Origin: Hyphomicrobium sp.
GTDB taxonomy: Bacteria; Pseudomonadota; Alphaproteobacteria; Rhizobiales; Hyphomicrobiaceae
Direction of reading: 5' to 3'
Length of the DNA stretch: 64,000 nt
NCBI RefSeq assembly: GCF_003987855.1
Contig: NZ_RXIZ01000015.1
Coordinates: 256,778 to 320,777, forward strand
Positions 53,827 through 62,949 of the stretch are shown in pieces. Position 1 is the first letter of the stretch, and each line of letters begins with the position of its first letter. The translations under genes and the position numbers were made by a program. The notes below the pieces were generated by a model, which was given only the letters and a program-made list of their open reading frames with translations, had not been told where the DNA came from and searched no databases.

Positions 53827-55167
53827 GTGCGCGCGGCGCGATTGATATTGGGAACTGGCACGCGCTCGGTAAGGCGACTGGCATCGCTCGCCTGCGGCCT
53901 GGCAGCTATTTGCGGGCCGATCTGGGTCAGCCCAAACGGCGCCGCCGCCCAAAGCTTCGGCTGGTTGAACTTTGGCTCGCCAAGCAACGATACCCCCTCG
54001 TACTCGACCAATCCCACCGACCCCGATTTTGTGCGTGAGTGGGAAGCCAATCCGCCAAAAGGCTTCGCAACGCTGGCCAAGGCCAACATCGAAGCAACCA
54101 AGATGGCTGTCCGGCAGTATCTGATGATCGTCAGCCAGGGCGGCTGGCCTCAACTCCCGGTCCCACCGAATAAAACGCCGCGCGACAGCCTCATGCAGTT
54201 TGGCACGACCGACCCGGCGGTTGCGCTGTTGCGGGCCCGCCTGACCGCCTCCGGTGATCTTCGGGGAGGCAATGCCTCATCGAATTATTTCGATGGCGAC
54301 GTCGATAAGGCTCTGAAACGGTTCCAGGCGGCGAACGGTTTGACGCCGACCGGGATCGCCGACAAACGCACGATCTTGGCCCTCAATGTTCCCGCCGACG
54401 TGCGTCTAAAGCAGCTCAAGGTCAATCTCACGCGCCTGCAGGAAGCGGTGCCCACCGCCTCGCAGAAGTACGTGCTGGTCAACATTCCCGCGGCTCAGAT
54501 CGAGGCCGTCCAGAATGGCGCGATCGTCGCAAGGTATGCGGGCGTCGTTGGCAAGGCCGAGAGGCCCACACCGCTGCTGCATACCCCTATCACTGATCTG
54601 AGCTTCAACCCGACATGGCGCCTGCCGCCGACGGTCATCTCCGAAGATCTCATCCCTCGCGGCCGTGAGATGCAGAAGAAGGGCCAAAACGTCCTTCTTA
54701 AGTTCGGCATTGACGCTTATGACGGCACCGGCCGCAAGGTCGACCCAGAGAAGATCAATTGGGACAAGGTCTCGCCGGGGACATACCGCTATAGCCAAAA
54801 GCCCGGAAAGGAAAATCCGCTGGGCTTTCTGAAAATCAATTTCGACAGCGCTCATTCGGTCTACATGCACGACACGCCGTCGGACCGGATCTTCGGGCGC
54901 AACTTCCGCTCGGAGAGTTCGGGCTGCATTCGCGTTCACAACATCGAAAACTTGGCCGCATGGCTGCTTGCGGGCCAGAACGGGTGGGACAGCGACCGGG
55001 TGGCTGAAATGAAGGAAAACGGCCGCCCCTTGGATGTCCGATTGAAAAAGCCGGTTCAGCTGCTCTTCGTCTACATCAGCGCTTGGGCCACGGCGGACGG
55101 AGTGGTCCAGTTCCGCCGCGACATCTACCAGCGGGATGGGGTGGGTGAGATCGCTGCCTCTTACTAG
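53827..55167 (+). CDS. ldtP: L,D-transpeptidase (YkuD), LdtP-like
   Basis: A 446-residue secreted enzyme. A signal peptide ends near residue 41 (SLACGLAAICG, then AAAQS). A peptidoglycan-binding domain spans about 125-187 (FDGDVDKALKRFQAANGLTPTG). The YkuD catalytic domain spans about 214-390, with VYMHDTPSDRIFG (H348) and SESSGCIRVHN (catalytic C367). It makes or rearranges 3-3 crosslinks in peptidoglycan or links proteins to it. The GTG start has GGGGGAG 6 bases upstream. It follows ldtR, the known regulator pair. Confidence 0.9.
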   Translation: MRAARLILGTGTRSVRRLASLACGLAAICGPIWVSPNGAAAQSFGWLNFGSPSNDTPSYSTNPTDPDFVREWEANPPKGFATLAKANIEATKMAVRQYLMIVSQGGWPQLPVPPNKTPRDSLMQFGTTDPAVALLRARLTASGDLRGGNASSNYFDGDVDKALKRFQAANGLTPTGIADKRTILALNVPADVRLKQLKVNLTRLQEAVPTASQKYVLVNIPAAQIEAVQNGAIVARYAGVVGKAERPTPLLHTPITDLSFNPTWRLPPTVISEDLIPRGREMQKKGQNVLLKFGIDAYDGTGRKVDPEKINWDKVSPGTYRYSQKPGKENPLGFLKINFDSAHSVYMHDTPSDRIFGRNFRSESSGCIRVHNIENLAAWLLAGQNGWDSDRVAEMKENGRPLDVRLKKPVQLLFVYISAWATADGVVQFRRDIYQRDGVGEIAASY

Positions 55168-55199
55168 ACCCACAATTCTCCCACATACTTTGGTATTGT

Positions 55200-55213
55200 T
55201 TGATCCGCCTCAA
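55200..55213 (+). promoter_or_regulatory. FNR/FixK-like box upstream of hemA
   Basis: TTGATCCGCCTCAA matches the FNR/FixK consensus TTGAT-N4-ATCAA at nine of ten positions. It lies about 193 bp before the hemA start and after the end of ldtP. A TAGGAT at about 55243 could be the -10 of a promoter activated from this site. hemA is under FnrL or FixK control in several alphaproteobacteria, so the assignment is plausible. Confidence 0.6.
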
Positions 55214-55405
55214 GATCGAGAGCTGGATCGCAAGGTAAAGGACTAGGATCGGTTGGGAGATTTTGGGTGCGATGCGGGAGCAGAAAGTGCTTGAGCATGA
55301 CCGAAATTTCATGCAACTGCGCGACGAAACGGCACTGGTCCTTTGTTATTCACGGGTCCATAACGGCCAAAAATGAACGTCGTGCTTAAGGGAGCGGAAA
55401 CGGGA

Positions 55406-56638
55406 ATGAATTACGAGCAGAAGCTCTCCGATGCCCTAAATACCGTAAGGCAAGAAGGGCGTTATCGGGTTTTCGCTGACGTGAAGCGCCGCCGGGGCGC
55501 TTTTCCCAAGGCCGATGTGATCAAGGGCGAGGCCGCCAAGCCCATCACGGTCTGGTGCTCGAACGACTATCTCGGCATGGGCCAGCACCCGAAGGTGCTC
55601 GCCGCCATGCATGAAGCCATCGACCTCGTCGGTGCCGGGTCCGGCGGAACGCGAAACATTGCCGGCACGACTCATTACCACGTGGAGCTTGAGCGCGAAC
55701 TGGCCGACCTTCATGGCAAGGAATCGGCGCTTGTTTTCACCTCCGCCTTCGTTGCCAACGAAGCCGCTCTCTCGACGCTTGCAACGCTCTTTCCTGGCTG
55801 CATCATTTTCTCCGACGAGAAAAATCACGCGTCGATGATTGCCGGCATTCGCAATGGCCGCGGCCCGAAGCAGATCTTCCTGCACAACGACCTTGCCGAT
55901 CTTGAAGCCAAACTGAAAGCGGTGCCGCGCGACGCCCCGAAAATCATCGCATTCGAGAGCGTCTATTCGATGGACGGGCACGTCGCTCCGATTGGCGCCG
56001 TCTGTGATCTCGCAAAGAAATACAACGCGTTGACCTATCTCGACGAAGTTCACGCTGTCGGCCTCTACGGCCCGCGCGGTGGCGGCGTCGCCGAGCGCGA
56101 CGGGGTCATGGACCGCGTCGACATCATCAACGGCACCTTGGCGAAGGGTTTCGGCGTCATGGGCGGCTACATCGCCGCTTCGAAGACGCTGTGTGATGCC
56201 ATTCGCTCGTACGCACCAGGCTTCATCTTCACGACGTCGTTGGCGCCTGCCATCGCCGCGGGCGCGGTCGCTTCGATCCGGCACCTGAAGGCGAGCAGCA
56301 TCGAGCGTGAGCAGCATCAGGAACGTGCCCGCACGCTAAAGCGCAAGCTCGCGGCAGCCGACCTGCCCGTGATCCCGGGCCCGAGCCACATCGTCCCGGT
56401 CCTTGTCGCCGACCCGGTCCGCTGCAAGGCGCTGACTGACGTGCTGCTCGATCGCTACGGCATCTACGTTCAGCCGATCAATTATCCGACCGTGCCCCGC
56501 GGGACGGAGCGTCTCAGGCTCACGCCTTCGCCACAGCACGCGGACGCCGATATGGATCATCTCGTCGGCGCCCTGTCTGAACTCTGGTCACAGTGCCCGC
56601 TGGCCCTCATGGAAAGCCTCGCGGAAGCCGCTGAGTAA
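55406..56638 (+). CDS. hemA: 5-aminolevulinate synthase (Shemin pathway)
   Basis: A 410-residue PLP enzyme of the alpha-oxoamine synthase family that condenses glycine and succinyl-CoA, the first step of tetrapyrrole synthesis in alphaproteobacteria. The N terminus reads [43 protein letters not shown] and the PLP lysine in [17 protein letters not shown] (K247) are the signatures; the PLP aspartate is in [12 protein letters not shown] (D213). I prefer the ATG at 55406, with GGAG upstream; an ATG at 55373 adds eleven residues. An FNR-like box lies upstream, as fits control by oxygen. Confidence 0.93.
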   Translation: MNYEQKLSDALNTVRQEGRYRVFADVKRRRGAFPKADVIKGEAAKPITVWCSNDYLGMGQHPKVLAAMHEAIDLVGAGSGGTRNIAGTTHYHVELERELADLHGKESALVFTSAFVANEAALSTLATLFPGCIIFSDEKNHASMIAGIRNGRGPKQIFLHNDLADLEAKLKAVPRDAPKIIAFESVYSMDGHVAPIGAVCDLAKKYNALTYLDEVHAVGLYGPRGGGVAERDGVMDRVDIINGTLAKGFGVMGGYIAASKTLCDAIRSYAPGFIFTTSLAPAIAAGAVASIRHLKASSIEREQHQERARTLKRKLAAADLPVIPGPSHIVPVLVADPVRCKALTDVLLDRYGIYVQPINYPTVPRGTERLRLTPSPQHADADMDHLVGALSELWSQCPLALMESLAEAAE

Positions 56639-56689
56639 CCCCCCGCGAAAGAGTAGGTCCTGACTGCCCCTTTGAGCGCAAAGCGCCAT

Positions 56690-56710
56690 CCCGCGTTCAT
56701 ATTACGCGGG
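56690..56710 (+). terminator. Hairpin after hemA
   Basis: CCCGCG / CGCGGG around a 9-base AT-rich loop, 51 bp after the hemA stop. No T-run follows, so this may be a weak terminator or only an RNA structure. Confidence 0.35.
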
Positions 56711-56832
56711 CCGGTGGGGTGTTGAGCGCTGGCGTCCGAGCCCGTACTATGGTTGAACCCCGCGTCCGGCCGGGCTTGCTCATTCATCCCCGCCAGCGCT
56801 ACAAAAACATTTCGAAAATTAGAGGAAAGCTC

Positions 56833-58137
56833 ATGTCGACTGCACCGGCCGCCGCAAATTCGCAGACGTCGCGCTTCTTCAAGGCGCACCTGTCGGAGAC
56901 GGACCCAGAAGTCTTCGCCGCCATCCAAAAGGAATTCGGTCGCCAGCAGCACGAAATCGAACTCATCGCTTCCGAGAACATCGTCTCGCAGGCTGTGCTC
57001 GATGCTGCGGGATCAGTTCTGACAAACAAGTATGCCGAAGGCTACCCGGGCAAGCGCTATTACGGCGGCTGCCAGTTTGTCGACATTGCCGAGGAACTGG
57101 CGATCGATCGCGCCAAGAAGCTCTTCAATTGCGGCTTCGCTAACGTTCAGCCGAATTCGGGCTCTCAGGCCAACCAAGGCGTCTTCACTGCGCTGGCCAA
57201 GCCGGGCGACACGATTCTCGGTCTTTCTCTCGCAGCCGGCGGGCACTTGACCCACGGCGCCCCGGTCAATCAGTCGGGCAAGTGGTTCAACGCCGTCCAC
57301 TATATGGTGAAGCCCGATACGCACCTCATCGACATGGACGAGGTGAAGAAGCTCGCGCATGAACATAAGCCGCGCATCATCATTGCCGGTGGCTCCGCCT
57401 ACCCGCGCAAGATCGATTTTGCTGCTTTCCGCGCGATCGCCGATGAAGTCGGCGCGACTTTCCTTGTCGACATGGCGCACTTCGCCGGTCTCGTTGCGGC
57501 CGGCCTCATCCCGAGCCCGTTCCCGCACGCCCACGTGGTCACGACGACCACGCACAAGACGCTTCGCGGTCCCCGCGGCGGCATGATCCTGACCAACGAC
57601 GAAGATATCGCCAAGAAGGTCAACTCGGCGATCTTCCCCGGCATTCAGGGCGGTCCGCTGATGCACGTGATCGCTGCGAAGGCCGTCGCCTTCGGCGAAG
57701 CCCTTCGTCCGGACTACAAGGTCTACATCAAGAACGTAATGGACAACGCCAAGGCCCTTGGCGAGGTCATGGTGCAGAACGGCTTCGCGCTGGTCTCGGG
57801 CGGCACCGATACCCACCTCATCCTCGTTGACCTTCGCCCGAAAAAGGTCACCGGCAACAAGGCGGAAAAGTCACTCGGCCGCGCGCACATCACCTGCAAC
57901 AAGAACGGCATCCCGTTCGACCCAGAGAAGCCGATGGTGACGTCGGGCATCCGCCTCGGTTCGCCGGCTGGTACGACGCGCGGCTTCGGCGTCGCCGAAT
58001 TCCAGGAGATCGGCCGCCTCATCTCGGAAGTTCTCGACGGCCTCTCGAAGAACGGCGAAGAGGGCAACGGTGCAGTCGAAGAAGCCGTGAAGGCGAAGGC
58101 GACAGCGCTCTGCGATCGGTTCCCCATCTACGCTTGA
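56833..58137 (+). CDS. glyA: Serine hydroxymethyltransferase
   Basis: A 434-residue SHMT that converts serine and tetrahydrofolate to glycine and 5,10-methylene-tetrahydrofolate. [36 protein letters not shown] and the PLP lysine in [17 protein letters not shown] (K242) are the family signatures. The ATG at 56833 ([16 protein letters not shown]) has GAGGAAA upstream; the longer frame is not needed. It follows hemA, and the two share glycine as substrate and product. A perfect terminator follows. In methylotrophic relatives this enzyme also feeds the serine cycle, but nothing here proves that use. Confidence 0.94.
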   Translation: MSTAPAAANSQTSRFFKAHLSETDPEVFAAIQKEFGRQQHEIELIASENIVSQAVLDAAGSVLTNKYAEGYPGKRYYGGCQFVDIAEELAIDRAKKLFNCGFANVQPNSGSQANQGVFTALAKPGDTILGLSLAAGGHLTHGAPVNQSGKWFNAVHYMVKPDTHLIDMDEVKKLAHEHKPRIIIAGGSAYPRKIDFAAFRAIADEVGATFLVDMAHFAGLVAAGLIPSPFPHAHVVTTTTHKTLRGPRGGMILTNDEDIAKKVNSAIFPGIQGGPLMHVIAAKAVAFGEALRPDYKVYIKNVMDNAKALGEVMVQNGFALVSGGTDTHLILVDLRPKKVTGNKAEKSLGRAHITCNKNGIPFDPEKPMVTSGIRLGSPAGTTRGFGVAEFQEIGRLISEVLDGLSKNGEEGNGAVEEAVKAKATALCDRFPIYA

Positions 58138-58161
58138 GCCAAGTCTGAATTTGGTAATGCG

Positions 58162-58190
58162 AGAGCGCCGGTCGTCCCGGCGCTCTTTTT
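58162..58190 (+). terminator. Rho-independent terminator of glyA
   Basis: A perfect 10-bp stem (AGAGCGCCGG / CCGGCGCTCT) with a 5-base loop, followed by TTTTTG, 24 bp after the glyA stop. Confidence 0.88.
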
Positions 58191-58203
58191 GTTTCATGAT
58201 CAA

Positions 58204-58353
58204 TCAATGCCCGCTTGCGACGGCCGCAAACGCCGAAGTCTGCTCCGCCACCCAGTGCTCGATTCCTGCATCATCGGACGCGGCGGCGAAAATGGCGTAT
58301 GTAAGGATGAAGCTCGCGAACATGGCTGCGAGAAGGTATGGAAACGTTTTCAT
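58204..58353 (-). CDS. Small membrane protein of 49 residues
   Basis: A short frame on the minus strand between glyA and nrdR. It begins MKTFPYLLAAMFASFILTYA, a strong signal-anchor or membrane helix, then has a short acidic and polar tail (ASDDAGIEHWVAEQTS) and ends in GH. The hydrophobic start is too well formed to be random noise. There is no strong ribosome binding site (only GAAAG at a distance of about 9). It does not match a family I know, and is a candidate small membrane protein. Confidence 0.5.
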   Translation of the reverse strand: MKTFPYLLAAMFASFILTYAIFAAASDDAGIEHWVAEQTSAFAAVASGH

Positions 58354-58511
58354 CGTGAGGCTTTCTCATTGTTGAAAACTTCGCGGCTGAGCCGCGCAAG
58401 CATGTGTGTTGCGCGCCGGAATCTGGCTTGTGGTTAAGAAGAAATCTGTCTCTCCGGAAACAAGGCTGTCAGCGCCTGCGGGAGTGGCGGGCCAAGGGGA
58501 GGAATCGAGGA

Positions 58512-59039
58512 ATGCGCTGTCCCTTCTGCGGGAGCGAGGATAGCCAAGTGAAAGACAGCCGGCCGTCCGACGAAAACTCGGCGATCCGGCGTCGGCGCGT
58601 CTGTTCCGACTGCGGCGGCAGGTTCACCACGTTCGAGCGCGTGCAGCTCAGAGAGTTGACCGTGGTTAAGCGCTCCGGCCGTAAGGTTCTGTTCGATCGC
58701 GACAAGCTGTCGAAGTCTATTTCGGTCGCTATGCGTAAGCGCCCGATCGAGCCGGAGCGGATCGACCGCTTAGTCTCCGGCCTGGTTCGTCAGCTCGAAA
58801 GCTCTGGCGAAACGGAGATCACGTCCGCCGAAATTGGTGAACTCGTTATGGCGGCCTTGCGCGAACTGGATCCTGTCGCCTATGTACGCTTCGCGTCCGT
58901 CTATCGCGACTTCCGCGACGCTGCGGACTTCCATTCCGTGCTCAGAGAGCTGGCGAGCGACACCCGCGATCCGCTTGATCTCACCGAGCGCTTCGGTTCC
59001 TCCGTCGTCGACGAGATCGCGAGCGAGAAAAAGCACTAG
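58512..59039 (+). CDS. nrdR: Transcriptional repressor NrdR
   Basis: A 175-residue NrdR. The N-terminal zinc ribbon is [10 protein letters not shown] and [16 protein letters not shown] (C3, C6, C31, C34), followed by an ATP-cone ([20 protein letters not shown] and later). NrdR senses ATP/dATP and represses ribonucleotide reductase genes through paired boxes. The ATG at 58512 is preceded by GAGGAATCGAGGA. Likely targets in this window are the paired sites at nrdJ. It heads the usual nrdR-rib-nusB block. Confidence 0.94.
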   Translation: MRCPFCGSEDSQVKDSRPSDENSAIRRRRVCSDCGGRFTTFERVQLRELTVVKRSGRKVLFDRDKLSKSISVAMRKRPIEPERIDRLVSGLVRQLESSGETEITSAEIGELVMAALRELDPVAYVRFASVYRDFRDAADFHSVLRELASDTRDPLDLTERFGSSVVDEIASEKKH

Positions 59040-59043
59040 CTCT

Positions 59044-60165
59044 ATGGCGAGTCCGAGTCATGCGTTTGACGCCGAAATGATGGCGATCGCGCTTCGCATG
59101 GCCGAGCGCGGCCTCGGCGCGACGGCTCCCAATCCAAGCGTTGGCGCCGTCATTGCACATAACGCAACGGGAGAGGTGATTGCGCGATCCACCACCGCGG
59201 CGGGTGGCCGTCCCCACGCCGAAACGCAAGCGATCGCTGTCGCCGGTGAGCGTGCACGAGGTGCCACAATCTATGTCACGCTCGAGCCATGTTCTCACTA
59301 TGGCCGAACGGGTCCGTGCGCCGATGCCATCATCGCTGCCGGGTTGAAGCGGGCGGTCGTTGCAATTGAGGATCCCGACCCCCGAGTCGCCGGCCGCGGA
59401 TTGGATCGGCTGCGCGATGCTGGACTTGAAGTCATCCGCGGGGTCGGAGCCTCCGAAGCCCGCTGGATCACGCGCGGTCACATCGTTCGCGTCACCGAAC
59501 GCCGCCCGCTCATAACGCTCAAGCTCGCGCTAAACGCAACTGGCGACATCGCGCGGGGATCCGGATCCGCACCGGTGTGGGTGACAGGCGAGCGTTCGCG
59601 CGCCCACGGTATGCTCTTGCGCAAGGAATTTGATGCCATCCTTGTGGGTAGCGCCACGGTCCGCGACGACGATCCCGAGCTTACGTGCCGTCTTCCGGGA
59701 CTTTTAGATCGCTCCCCCGTGCGCGTCGTTCTTTCGCGATCTCTCGATCTACCGGTCGATGCAAAACTTTTCAAAAGCGCGCACGTCGTTCCAGTCTGGC
59801 TTATGACCTCAGCCGACAGCAATACGGACGTTCGGCGTGCGATCGCGGAGGGCGGCACCGAGATTATCGACGTCGGAGTCGTCGCCAATACGCTCTGGCT
59901 GCCTGCCGCCATGGAAGCGCTCGTAGCGCGCGGCATCACCCGGCTTCTGGTCGAAGGAGGACCGGCAATATGGCGCGGTTTCGCCGAGGCGTCTTTTGCG
60001 GATGAGATCGTGCTCTATATGGCTGGAACCCCCTCTGACGATGATGCTGCCAAGGCTGTCGAGCGATGGGTGGGAAATCTCGGCATGACCGCTTTCGAGC
60101 GGCGGCCAATCGGAACGGATACGATGTGGCGATATCGCCGCCTCCCGGACAAGGAAGGACGTTGA
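59044..60165 (+). CDS. ribD: Riboflavin-specific deaminase/reductase
   Basis: A 373-residue bifunctional RibD. The deaminase half has the zinc motif PHAETQA (H58, E60) and TLEPCSHYGRTGPCADAI (C83, C92). The reductase half starts near RRPLITLKLALNATGDIA and has FDAILVGSATVRDDDPELTCR and LLVEGGPAIWRGF. It carries out two early steps of riboflavin synthesis after GTP ring opening. The ATG at 59044 lies 4 bases after the nrdR stop. ribE follows 4 bases after the ribD stop. Confidence 0.93.
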   Translation: MASPSHAFDAEMMAIALRMAERGLGATAPNPSVGAVIAHNATGEVIARSTTAAGGRPHAETQAIAVAGERARGATIYVTLEPCSHYGRTGPCADAIIAAGLKRAVVAIEDPDPRVAGRGLDRLRDAGLEVIRGVGASEARWITRGHIVRVTERRPLITLKLALNATGDIARGSGSAPVWVTGERSRAHGMLLRKEFDAILVGSATVRDDDPELTCRLPGLLDRSPVRVVLSRSLDLPVDAKLFKSAHVVPVWLMTSADSNTDVRRAIAEGGTEIIDVGVVANTLWLPAAMEALVARGITRLLVEGGPAIWRGFAEASFADEIVLYMAGTPSDDDAAKAVERWVGNLGMTAFERRPIGTDTMWRYRRLPDKEGR

Positions 60166-60169
60166 TCGG

Positions 60170-60763
60170 ATGTTTACCGGATTGATCACCGACGTCGGCG
60201 AGGTGGTGGATCGCTCTGCCGGCGGTTTCAAGCTCAAGACTGCTTACCGTTTGACGCCTGAGGAAACGGGTCTCTCCATCTGCTGCGATGGCGTCTGCCT
60301 AACCGCGACGGAGATCAGGCCACTCGCGACGGGGACCGAATTCAGCGTCGATGTTTCAAATGAAACGCTTGCCAAAAGCACGTTGGGCAGCTGGCATCCG
60401 GGTCGCCGCGTCAATTTGGAACGGTCCCTGCGCGTTGGCGACGAACTTGGCGGGCATATCGTCTCGGGTCACGTCGACGGCGTCGCTAAGATAATCTCGA
60501 TCACCCCGGATGGCGAAAGCCGGCGCTTTCTTTTCGAAGCGCCGGAGCATCTTTCCCGCTATATAGCTCCTAAAGGTTCGGTCGCCCTTGACGGAACCTC
60601 GCTGACCGTCAACGAGGTTGCGGAATCCCGCTTTGGGGTCAATCTCATTCCGCATAGCTTGACGGTGACGACCTGGGGAGCGAAAACCCCCGGCGATCTG
60701 GTCAATCTGGAAGTGGACGTTTTCGCGCGCTACGTCGCGCGACTGATGGAGTTTCGCCCCTGA
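60170..60763 (+). CDS. ribE: Riboflavin synthase alpha chain
   Basis: A 197-residue two-repeat lumazine-binding protein. The first repeat begins MFTGLITDVGEV, the second at NLERSLRVGDELGGHIVSGHVDG. It joins two lumazine molecules into riboflavin. GLTLTVNE-like SLTVNEVAE and VNLIPHSLTVTTWG are family signatures. Only four bases separate it from ribD, and its stop overlaps the next start by one base. Confidence 0.94.
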   Translation: MFTGLITDVGEVVDRSAGGFKLKTAYRLTPEETGLSICCDGVCLTATEIRPLATGTEFSVDVSNETLAKSTLGSWHPGRRVNLERSLRVGDELGGHIVSGHVDGVAKIISITPDGESRRFLFEAPEHLSRYIAPKGSVALDGTSLTVNEVAESRFGVNLIPHSLTVTTWGAKTPGDLVNLEVDVFARYVARLMEFRP

Positions 60764-61908
60764 TGTCGGGCCCCTCAAATCTGCCGGCCGCGCAAAGCGG
60801 TAGCGTGCTCTCGCCGATCGAAGAGATCATCGAGGAGATGGAGAATGGCCGTATCGTCATTCTCGTCGACGCCGAGGATCGCGAGAACGAAGGCGATCTC
60901 ATCATTCCGGCGCAAATGGCGACGCCCGATGTTATCAACTTCATGGCAAAGCACGGTCGCGGCCTGATTTGCCTGTCGTTGACACAAGCGCGCGCCGCCG
61001 AACTCAACCTCGACTACATGGTTCGCCACAACGGTTCGCGGAACCGCACGGCCTTCACGGCTTCGATCGAAGCGCGGGAGGGCATTTCGACGGGCATATC
61101 GGCATTCGACCGCGCACGGACGATCGCGACCGCCGTCAATCCGACGAAGGGCGCTGACGATATCGTGTCGCCCGGGCATGTATTTCCGTTGATCGCGCGC
61201 GAAGGCGGCGTGCTGGTTCGTGCCGGACATACCGAGGCGTCGATCGATCTCGCCAAGCTCGCGGGCCTCAACCCCGCGGCGGTCATTTGCGAGGTGATGA
61301 ACGAAGACGGCAAGATGGCCCGAATGGCGGACCTCGCTCTCTTCGCAAAGACGCACGGTCTCAAGATCGGCTCGATCGAAGACTTGATCGCCTATCGTCT
61401 TAAAAATGAGCGCATCGTAAAGCGCGTGGCGCAGACGCCGGTGCAAACGATTGCCGGCGATTTCAATCTTTTCGTGTATGATACCACGGTAGAGCCGGGC
61501 GAGCACCTTGCGCTCGTCAAAGGCGATCTTTCGCGCGGTGGTCCGGTTCTCGTCCGCGTGCATGCTGTGAACGTTCTGTCCGACGTGGTCGGCGTGGATG
61601 GCCACGGAGTTGGCACGATTGTCGAGCAGTCGATGCGCGCCGTCGAAGCAGATGGCCGCGGTGTAGTGGTTCTCATCCGCGATCTGCGGCCGAAATCGGT
61701 ATCAGAATGGGTGTCCCGTCACACCGCGCCCGGTGCGATTGTCGAGCCCAGCAAAGAACGGCGCCAAGTCGAAATCGGTATCGGTTCGCAGATTCTCGCT
61801 GACCTCGGCGTCAAGGACATGGTGCTTTTGACGAGTTCGCCACAACACGTGTACGTGGGCCTCGAAGCGTTCGGGCTGCGTGTCACCGGAACCCGGAAGA
61901 TCGAGTAG
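60763..61908 (+). CDS. ribB: RibBX: DHBP synthase with degenerate GTP-cyclohydrolase-II-like half
   Basis: A 381-residue fusion. The N-terminal half is a complete 3,4-dihydroxy-2-butanone-4-phosphate synthase: [40 protein letters not shown] and [22 protein letters not shown]. The C-terminal half has the shape of GTP cyclohydrolase II but no zinc cysteines: where HSEC...CDCG should be, it reads [20 protein letters not shown], with none of the three cysteines. This is the RibBX type described for Proteobacteria, whose C-terminal part has no shown cyclohydrolase activity. A true RibA must therefore exist elsewhere. It overlaps ribE by one base. Confidence 0.9.
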   Translation: MSGPSNLPAAQSGSVLSPIEEIIEEMENGRIVILVDAEDRENEGDLIIPAQMATPDVINFMAKHGRGLICLSLTQARAAELNLDYMVRHNGSRNRTAFTASIEAREGISTGISAFDRARTIATAVNPTKGADDIVSPGHVFPLIAREGGVLVRAGHTEASIDLAKLAGLNPAAVICEVMNEDGKMARMADLALFAKTHGLKIGSIEDLIAYRLKNERIVKRVAQTPVQTIAGDFNLFVYDTTVEPGEHLALVKGDLSRGGPVLVRVHAVNVLSDVVGVDGHGVGTIVEQSMRAVEADGRGVVVLIRDLRPKSVSEWVSRHTAPGAIVEPSKERRQVEIGIGSQILADLGVKDMVLLTSSPQHVYVGLEAFGLRVTGTRKIE

Positions 61909-61916
61909 TCCGAACC

Positions 61917-62420
61917 ATGGTCCAGAAAACACCAGCAGCGCCGCACGATGAGACAGGCGCACCACAACTCCGTGCGCACGTGCTATTCATCGAGGCGCGG
62001 TTCTATGAAGATATCGCCGACCTCCTGGTCGAAGGCGCGATCAACGAATGCGTCAAGCGCGGGGTGACGTTCGAGCGCGTCTCCGTTCCCGGCGCATTGG
62101 AAATTCCGCAAGTGCTGGCCGCCGCAGCCGAAGCCCGCGCTGCAGGTCGTGCAACGTTCGACGGCGCCGTAGCGATGGGATGCGTCATTCGCGGCGAAAC
62201 GGGTCACTACGACATCGTTTGCAATAACGCCAATCATTGGCTGATGGACGTCGCGATGCGCCAGAACATACCCGTCGGCAACGCGATCCTGACCGTCGAT
62301 ACCCGCGCTCAGGCGCTCGCCCGTGCCGAAGGCGGTATCAACGGCAAAGGCGGCGACGCCGCGCGCGCCTGTCTTCGTCTCATCGAGACAAAGCGCGCCT
62401 TCTGGGGTGTGCCGGCATGA
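61917..62420 (+). CDS. ribH: 6,7-dimethyl-8-ribityllumazine synthase
   Basis: A 167-residue lumazine synthase. VLFIEARFYEDIADLLVEGAI, VPGALEIPQVLAAAAEA, AMGCVIRGETGHYDIVCNN and the later PVGNAILTVDTRAQALARA are the family motifs, with the catalytic His in RGETGHYD. It makes the direct precursor of riboflavin and usually assembles as pentamers or larger shells. It starts 8 bases after the previous stop, and its own stop overlaps the nusB start (ATGA). Confidence 0.94.
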   Translation: MVQKTPAAPHDETGAPQLRAHVLFIEARFYEDIADLLVEGAINECVKRGVTFERVSVPGALEIPQVLAAAAEARAAGRATFDGAVAMGCVIRGETGHYDIVCNNANHWLMDVAMRQNIPVGNAILTVDTRAQALARAEGGINGKGGDAARACLRLIETKRAFWGVPA

Positions 62421-62917
62421 CCGCCAGCAAGAAACCACGGACGGGCGAAATCACCTCGCGCACGGCTGCGCGGATCGCCGCGGTTCAGGCGCTCTACCAG
62501 ATGGACATGGCCGGTACCGACGTGAATGACGTCATTGCCGAGTTCATCGAGCAGCACTTCGAAGGCGACAACCGCGATGAAACGCTGGCAACGGCCGATC
62601 GCGTCTTCTTCGCCGATATCCTGCGGGCTGTGGTGCGCCGCCAGCGAGAAATCGACCCGATGATCGATGAGCAGTTGGCAGAAGGCTGGCGACTCGTTCG
62701 CGTCGATTCCATCCTGCGGGCAATTCTTCGCGCCGGCGTCGCCGAAATCCTCGACCGCAGCGATGTTCCTGCGCGTGTGGCGATCAGCGAATATGTGAAT
62801 GTCGCCCATGTCTTCTTCGATGAAGAGGAGCCGCGCGTCGTCAACGGGGTCCTCGATAAGCTCGCCCGACGCATCCGTGGCCACGAATTTGTTTCCAAGC
62901 GCGTGACGCCAACCTGA
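62417..62917 (+). CDS. nusB: Transcription antitermination factor NusB
   Basis: A 166-residue all-helical NusB. The N terminus has TSRTAARIAAVQALYQMDMAG, and the core ERIDRLI-like segment and DSILRAILRAGVAEIL are family motifs; VARVAISEYVNVAHVFFDEEEPRVVNGVLDKLAR is the strongest signature (quoted in parts: ISEYVNVAH and VNGVLDKLA). It binds S10 and rRNA boxA sites for rRNA antitermination. The ATG at 62417 overlaps the ribH stop, an arrangement common in Proteobacteria. Confidence 0.94.
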   Translation: MTASKKPRTGEITSRTAARIAAVQALYQMDMAGTDVNDVIAEFIEQHFEGDNRDETLATADRVFFADILRAVVRRQREIDPMIDEQLAEGWRLVRVDSILRAILRAGVAEILDRSDVPARVAISEYVNVAHVFFDEEEPRVVNGVLDKLARRIRGHEFVSKRVTPT

Positions 62918-62949
62918 CCAAGCGTCTCGAATGGAGCGTTGGACCAAGC

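Larger units (their letters stand above)
58138..58511. other. 374-bp gap between glyA and nrdR
   Basis: It holds the glyA terminator and the small minus-strand ORF listed separately. The 150 bp before nrdR should contain its promoter; no clear NrdR box was seen there by eye. Confidence 0.4.
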
